From positions 1 to 8,701 of the forward strand of contig DPMC01000252.1 of NCBI GenBank assembly GCA_003541675.1: DNA of 8,701 nucleotides, read 5' to 3'. The DNA comes from Acidimicrobiaceae bacterium. GTDB taxonomy: Bacteria > Actinomycetota > Acidimicrobiia > Acidimicrobiales > MedAcidi-G1. The notes below the pieces were generated by a model. That model ran no database searches. It was not told the DNA's origin and was given only the letters and a program-made list of their open reading frames with translations. A program made the translations under genes and the position numbers. How positions within the stretch are numbered: the stretch's first letter is position 1; every line of letters begins with the position of its first letter. Positions 5,517 through 8,701 of the stretch are shown one piece after another.

Positions 5517-6905
5517 ATGTCGAACACCAACGTCCCCTACTCCCTGCTACGTAGTCGTCGCGAGGTGCTAGCCGGACTGTCGTCGTTGGCTCTGGCAACC
5601 ACGCTGAGCTGTGGACGCGGTGACCGCACCACGACTTCACCTCTCACCACAACCTCAAATCTCCCAGCGTTATTCGACCATCGGATCACTCGCTGGGGTC
5701 AGGACCCCTGGTCGCGAGGTTCGTATTCGTACCTGGGCCCGGGAGCATCGTCAGCTACCCGTCGGATGCTCGCCCGACCAATCGACCACCGTCTGTTCTT
5801 CGCCGGAGAGGCAACCGACACCGAGCACCCGGCAACCGTCCACGGTGCTCTCGCCTCAGGACAGCGGGCGGCTATCGAAATCCAAGAAGCCAGTAAGCCA
5901 GGTCTCATCGTGGTGATCGGTGCGGGTGTCGCCGGATTGGGAGCAGCACGTGATTTGACCGCCGCTGGCCGCGAGGTGGTAGTGGTCGAGTCACGCCAAC
6001 GCATCGGTGGTCGTGTCTGGTCGGACACCGTGGGCGGTGCCCCAGTGGACCTAGGCGGCTCATGGCTACACGGCTTGCGAGACAACCCGCTGACCGATCT
6101 AGCGGCCTCGCTGGGCATCGACCTGGTCCACACCGACTACGAAGACGCAGTGCTGTTCGATGCCGACGGCAAGTTGGTGAACTGGTCCGACCTGAACCAC
6201 CTGTACGACCTGGTTGAAGACATGCTGTCATCTAGTCGGTCCACGAAATCGATGGAGACAGCCGTGGACGAGTTACGCAGTCAGGTTGAGGGCGAAGACC
6301 GAAGGTATCTGGAGTACGTGCTGGCCTCCGAGATCGACCACTGGTTCGCGGCGGGACCCGAGGACCTCGCCTTCTCCGGAGTTCACGAAGGTGGGTGGTC
6401 ACGAGGCGGTGACGCCGTTCCCGCTACCTCCTACCGGCCGATCATTGAGCACCTGGCGACCGGCCTCGACATCCGCCTAGGCCATCCGGTTTCTGAAGTC
6501 ATTCGGACCGAAAACGGAATCCGGATTGCCACGGAGGAGACCGAGTTCCACGGAGGGGCCGTCGTCATAACGGTCCCACTGGGAGTTCTCCAGGCCGGGT
6601 CCATCCGGTTTGACCCCGCCCTCCCAGCGGTTAAGTCGACAGCCATCCAAACCCTCGGTATGGGAACCATGGACAAGGTGGTTCTCCACTTCGACGAGCC
6701 GTTCTGGAATCCCGACGTAGACCTGATCGCCTACGCCTCATCCGAACCTGGTCGGTTCATCGAGTGGTACAACGCAGTTCCGTGGACCGGCCACCCGATC
6801 CTGGTCGGGTTCAACGCCGGCCGACCGGCAGCAGAGGTTGAGTCCTGGAGTGACGAACGGATCTTGACCGCCTCCTTGGACGTTCTAGGTCGTCTCCGCT
6901 GGTGA
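5517..6905 (+). CDS. Tat-signal flavin amine oxidase with circularly permuted domain order
   Basis: This 462-residue FAD-dependent amine oxidase resembles the polyamine oxidase/LSD1 group, which oxidises amines to imines and releases H2O2. Residues 1-32 are a Tat signal (S13-R-R-E-V-L-A-G, a hydrophobic run, then TLSC with C32 as a weak lipobox), so it is probably exported, perhaps lipid-anchored. A Ser/Thr-rich linker (38-48) follows. Residues 57-122 (ITRWGQDPWSRGSYSY, LFFAGEAT at 93-100, HPATVHGALASGQRAA at 104-119) are the block that normally ends the family. Only then comes the Rossmann start VVIGAGVAGLGAARDL (132-147), R162-x3-R166, LGGSWLHG (179-186), VPLGVLQ (353-359), and K387 with the FDEPFW motif (LSD1 Lys661 position). 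The chain stops after SWSDERILTASLDVLGRLRW (443-462), exactly where the displaced block is expected. No part seems missing. The start follows GGAGG (5503-5507) by 9 bases. Confidence 0.9.
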   Translation: MSNTNVPYSLLRSRREVLAGLSSLALATTLSCGRGDRTTTSPLTTTSNLPALFDHRITRWGQDPWSRGSYSYLGPGASSATRRMLARPIDHRLFFAGEATDTEHPATVHGALASGQRAAIEIQEASKPGLIVVIGAGVAGLGAARDLTAAGREVVVVESRQRIGGRVWSDTVGGAPVDLGGSWLHGLRDNPLTDLAASLGIDLVHTDYEDAVLFDADGKLVNWSDLNHLYDLVEDMLSSSRSTKSMETAVDELRSQVEGEDRRYLEYVLASEIDHWFAAGPEDLAFSGVHEGGWSRGGDAVPATSYRPIIEHLATGLDIRLGHPVSEVIRTENGIRIATEETEFHGGAVVITVPLGVLQAGSIRFDPALPAVKSTAIQTLGMGTMDKVVLHFDEPFWNPDVDLIAYASSEPGRFIEWYNAVPWTGHPILVGFNAGRPAAEVESWSDERILTASLDVLGRLRW

Positions 6906-6922
6906 ACGAGCATGCTGCTCGT
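6906..6922 (+). repeat. Hairpin just after the amine oxidase stop
   Basis: ACGAGCA (6906-6912) and TGCTCGT (6916-6922) are exact inverse complements around a 3-base loop, a 7-bp stem starting directly after the TGA at 6903-6905. No T-run follows, so it is not a typical intrinsic terminator. It could stabilise or pause the transcript between the amine oxidase and the enoyl-CoA hydratase-like gene. It also contains the ATG at 6912, which argues against that codon as the start of the next gene. Confidence 0.45.
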
Positions 6923-6953
6923 GGTAGCCACGGTCTACGAGGAAGGCGAGCCG

Positions 6954-7733
6954 ATGGACTACGAACACCTCCGATGTGAGCGGGACGGTGGGTTCGTCAC
7001 CATCACACTGGCCCGTCCGGAGCGACGGAATTGTCTGTCCACGGGCGTCCTGACCGAACTCCACCACGTCTTCAGCGCGACTGGTGAGATGTCCGATGTC
7101 TCGGGAATCGTGTTGGCCTCCACCGGGTCTGTCTTTTCCGCAGGCCACGACCTGGCCGAGATGGTCGAGATGACAGAGGAGGAGCTACGCCAACTGTTCG
7201 AAGTATGCACCGTGGCGATGAGGTCGATGGCTGAGGTCCCCCAGGTGGTGGTCGCCCAGGTACAGGGCGTGGCCACCGCGGCCGGCGCCCAGTTGGCGGC
7301 CAGTGCTGATCTCATCGTGGCCAGCGAGGACGCCTCCTTCTCCACGCCGGGCGGCAAGGGCGGATTGTTCTGCCACACGCCGATGGTGGCCGTAGCACGT
7401 CAGATTGGTCGCAAGCGGGCGGTTGAGTTAGCCCTGACGGGAGGCGAGATCCCAGCCGCCACGGCACTCGACTGGGGTCTGGTGAACCGGGTCGTGGCCC
7501 ACGACGACCTCGAGTCGGAGACCCTCGAGTTCCTCCGCTATGCCACCAGGGGCAGCCGCTACGCGAAGGGGCTCGGTAAGCAGACCCTTTACGCCCAACT
7601 CGAGATGACCACCGACGATGCGTACGATTTGGCTGTCGACGTGATGTCTCGTGCCGCGGCCACCGGCGACGGAGCCGAATGGCCCCGAGCGTTCGTTGCG
7701 AAGCGCAAGCCGGAGTGGACCCACACGGAGTGA
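6954..7733 (+). CDS. Enoyl-CoA hydratase/isomerase-fold protein, ECHDC3-like, catalytic Glu pair absent
   Basis: This 259-residue crotonase-superfamily protein has the usual family length. Recognisable parts are the N-terminal strand pair and GFVTITLARPERRNCLS (13-29), the first oxyanion-hole loop FSAGHDLAEM (61-70), the second loop GVATAAGAQLAASADL (105-120), SFSTPGGKGGLFCHTP (128-143), and the C-terminal ending FVAKRKPEWTH. The pattern resembles human ECHDC3. The two hydratase glutamates (rat Glu144 and Glu164) are replaced here by Q113 and G133, so classical enoyl-CoA hydration is unlikely. Acyl-CoA binding or another crotonase reaction remains possible. ATG 6954 is chosen because GAGGAAGG (6939-6946) lies 7 bases upstream. 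The upstream in-frame ATG at 6912 lies in a hairpin, lacks a ribosome site and would add 14 atypical residues. It lies 48 bases after the amine oxidase and converges on the SDR gene 36 bases downstream. Confidence 0.88.
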   Translation: MDYEHLRCERDGGFVTITLARPERRNCLSTGVLTELHHVFSATGEMSDVSGIVLASTGSVFSAGHDLAEMVEMTEEELRQLFEVCTVAMRSMAEVPQVVVAQVQGVATAAGAQLAASADLIVASEDASFSTPGGKGGLFCHTPMVAVARQIGRKRAVELALTGGEIPAATALDWGLVNRVVAHDDLESETLEFLRYATRGSRYAKGLGKQTLYAQLEMTTDDAYDLAVDVMSRAAATGDGAEWPRAFVAKRKPEWTHTE

Positions 7734-7769
7734 CGACTATTCACAGGTGATTCGCGTACACCCGGTTGT

Positions 7770-8507
7770 CTATGAGGTGAAGGCGCCGCCATTGAGTCCG
7801 ATGGTCTGCCCGGTCACCCAGCCAGCCTCATCGGACGCCAGCCACAGGCACGTCGCACCGACGTCGCCAGGTGACCCGAGGCGCCCGACGGGTATCGACT
7901 TCGTGAGCGCGGCAGCTGTCTCGGGCCGAACCGAGTCCATGACCCCAAGAGCCACCGAGTTGGCGGTGATGCCGTCGCGGCCGTGCTCGAGTGCCAAGCT
8001 CCGCATGAGGCTGAGAGAGCCGCCTTTGCCCACCGAGTAGGTCGCGAAGCCGATGCCCACCCCGTGGGTTCCGGCGGCCGACGAGATGGTGATGATCCGA
8101 CCGTGTCCCCCGTCGACCATGCCGGGTAGTACAGCGTGGCAGCAGTGCAGTACGCCATCCAGGTTGACCTCCATCGGTCCCCGCCAGTCGTCGGGATCGG
8201 TGTCGGTGAACTTCTTCGGGAGCATGGCCTCGGCACCACCGTTGCCGGCGTTGTTGACAAGCACGTCAACCGGTCCGAGGTCGGCAACTGCGGCCAGCAC
8301 GGCATCCCGGTCGGTTACGTCAAACGGCGCTGCGGTGGCCTGGCCACCGCTTTCGACGATGTCGGCGACGATCTTCTCGGCCCGGTCGGCCCGTAGGTCG
8401 TTGACGAGTACGAGGGCCCCTGCGGTAGCCAACATCTGGGCGATCCCGGCGCCGATGTTCTGGCCTCCACCTGTCACGAGTGCAATGCGCCCAGTTAGAT
8501 CGAACAC
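7770..8507 (-). CDS. Short-chain dehydrogenase/reductase, classical SDR (FabG-like)
   Basis: This 245-residue classical SDR has all family marks: the cofactor motif T12-G-G-G-Q-N-I-G19, FDV at 62-64 with D63 positioned near adenine, NNAG at 85-88, helix Asn N115, the active-site Ser region ISSAAG (141-146, S143 most likely) and Y157-x3-K161. The chain ends with the usual VTGQTIGLNGGAF. D37 after the second strand (VNDLRAD) suggests NAD(H) preference over NADP(H). Members oxidise secondary alcohols or reduce 3-oxoacyl thioesters, and the exact substrate cannot be read from sequence. The start is GTG at 8507, supported by GAGGA (8514-8518 on the plus strand as TCCTC) 6 bases upstream. It lies 35 bases after the end of another minus-strand gene, so the two are probably co-transcribed. 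No convincing terminator is visible in the 36-base convergent gap to the hydratase-like gene. Confidence 0.93.
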   Translation of the reverse strand: MFDLTGRIALVTGGGQNIGAGIAQMLATAGALVLVNDLRADRAEKIVADIVESGGQATAAPFDVTDRDAVLAAVADLGPVDVLVNNAGNGGAEAMLPKKFTDTDPDDWRGPMEVNLDGVLHCCHAVLPGMVDGGHGRIITISSAAGTHGVGIGFATYSVGKGGSLSLMRSLALEHGRDGITANSVALGVMDSVRPETAAALTKSIPVGRLGSPGDVGATCLWLASDEAGWVTGQTIGLNGGAFTS

Positions 8508-8542
8508 GACGTTTCCTCAGAGTTTCCCAACGGTCTTCTTCC

Positions 8543-8701
8543 TCAACCGTCTTTGCTTTGGCGTGATACTGCCCGCTCCGCCAAGAGGCGTTGACCGAGG
8601 TGTTCGACCTGTCCGTCTTGGTTGGTCAACAGCGCGTCGTTGTAGTGGCGGCCACCGAGGTGGTGACTGGGACCGGCCGGGGCAAACCCCATGAGCACTG
8701 A
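8543..8701 (-). CDS. C-terminal end of an unidentified protein (5' end outside window)
   Basis: The minus-strand frame is open from the window edge to a TGA at 8545-8543, giving 52 codons. The visible product includes MGFAPAGPSHHLGGRHYNDA (from residue 4) and then LLTNQDGQVEHLGQRLLAER. Third positions are mostly G or C, as in the neighbouring genes. The gene runs in the same direction as the SDR and ends 35 bases before its GTG, with the SDR ribosome site in the gap. That arrangement and composition support a real gene, but I do not recognise the family. A chance open frame of this length cannot be fully excluded. Confidence 0.55.
   Translation of the reverse strand, partial: SVLMGFAPAGPSHHLGGRHYNDALLTNQDGQVEHLGQRLLAERAVSRQSKDG

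Noticed and set aside
5517..6905. Amine oxidase as a decayed or truncated gene
   Set aside because: The C-terminal block missing at the end is present intact at the N-terminus in the same frame, so permutation explains the data better than truncation.
6912..6953. Upstream ATG extending the hydratase-like protein by 14 residues
   Set aside because: The codon lies in a hairpin with no ribosome site, while ATG 6954 has GAGGAAGG at good spacing and gives the normal family N-terminus.
7734..7769. Possible terminator between convergent genes
   Set aside because: Only a 4-bp GGTG/CACC pairing without a T-run is present, too weak to call.
7814..8305. 163-codon minus-strand frame inside the SDR
   Set aside because: It is an out-of-frame shadow of the SDR, rich in Arg/Pro/Trp.
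8053..8694. 213-codon plus-strand frame
   Set aside because: It is antisense to the SDR and the partial gene; it is Ser/Thr/Pro-rich, as expected of a shadow frame in GC-rich DNA.
8588..8701. Plus-strand frame with VFDLSVLVGQQRVVVVAAT resembling an SDR start
   Set aside because: It lacks the TGxxxGxG motif and stops after GKPHEH; the minus-strand frame across the same bases is continuous to the window edge and better placed.

Overview
The window is GC-rich bacterial DNA with dense gene packing, several GTG starts and coupled ATGA stop/start overlaps. Protein style (DhmA-like haloalkane dehalogenase end, LSD1/PAO-like Tat-exported amine oxidase, ECHDC3-like protein, FabG-like SDR) suggests an actinobacterium, perhaps of the Acidimicrobiia type. 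That taxonomic guess is inference only. No rRNA, tRNA, CRISPR array, IS element or phage gene was seen.

Layout. Positions 1-3376 (+) hold three chained genes: the C-terminal end of a haloalkane dehalogenase, an SRPBCC protein, and an 858-residue protein that joins a formylglycine-type sulfatase to a DJ-1/PfpI (Hsp31-like) domain. Both junctions are 4-base ATGA overlaps. After 44 bases comes a tandem DUF1330-like (dimeric alpha/beta barrel) protein (3421-4248, +). Positions 4249-4384 contain a possible small ORF and a 14-base perfect palindrome. Next is a small DUF971/GBBH-N zinc-motif protein on the minus strand (4385-4699). A 95-base divergent gap with an inverted repeat leads to a second plus-strand run: a possible 26-residue ORF, an unassigned protein (about 4872-5498), a Tat-signal flavin amine oxidase (5517-6905) and an enoyl-CoA hydratase-fold protein (6954-7733). 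The window closes with a convergent minus-strand pair: a complete SDR dehydrogenase (7770-8507) preceded by the last 52 codons of another gene (8543-8701).

The two strongest observations concern gene architecture. First, the amine oxidase appears to be a natural circular permutation: the block that normally closes these enzymes (RWGQDPWSRGSYSY ... FAGEAT ... ATVHGA) sits at the N-terminus, between the signal peptide and the GxGxxG Rossmann motif. The protein ends just where that block would normally begin. Second, the sulfatase and DJ-1 domains, both with recognisable catalytic residues, are one polypeptide.

Taken together the genes look catabolic: dehalogenation, sulfate (or phosphonate/phosphate) ester cleavage, carbonyl detoxification, amine oxidation, CoA-ester handling and alcohol/ketone oxidoreduction. 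A shared pathway for a halogenated or sulfated compound is possible, but only gene order supports it.
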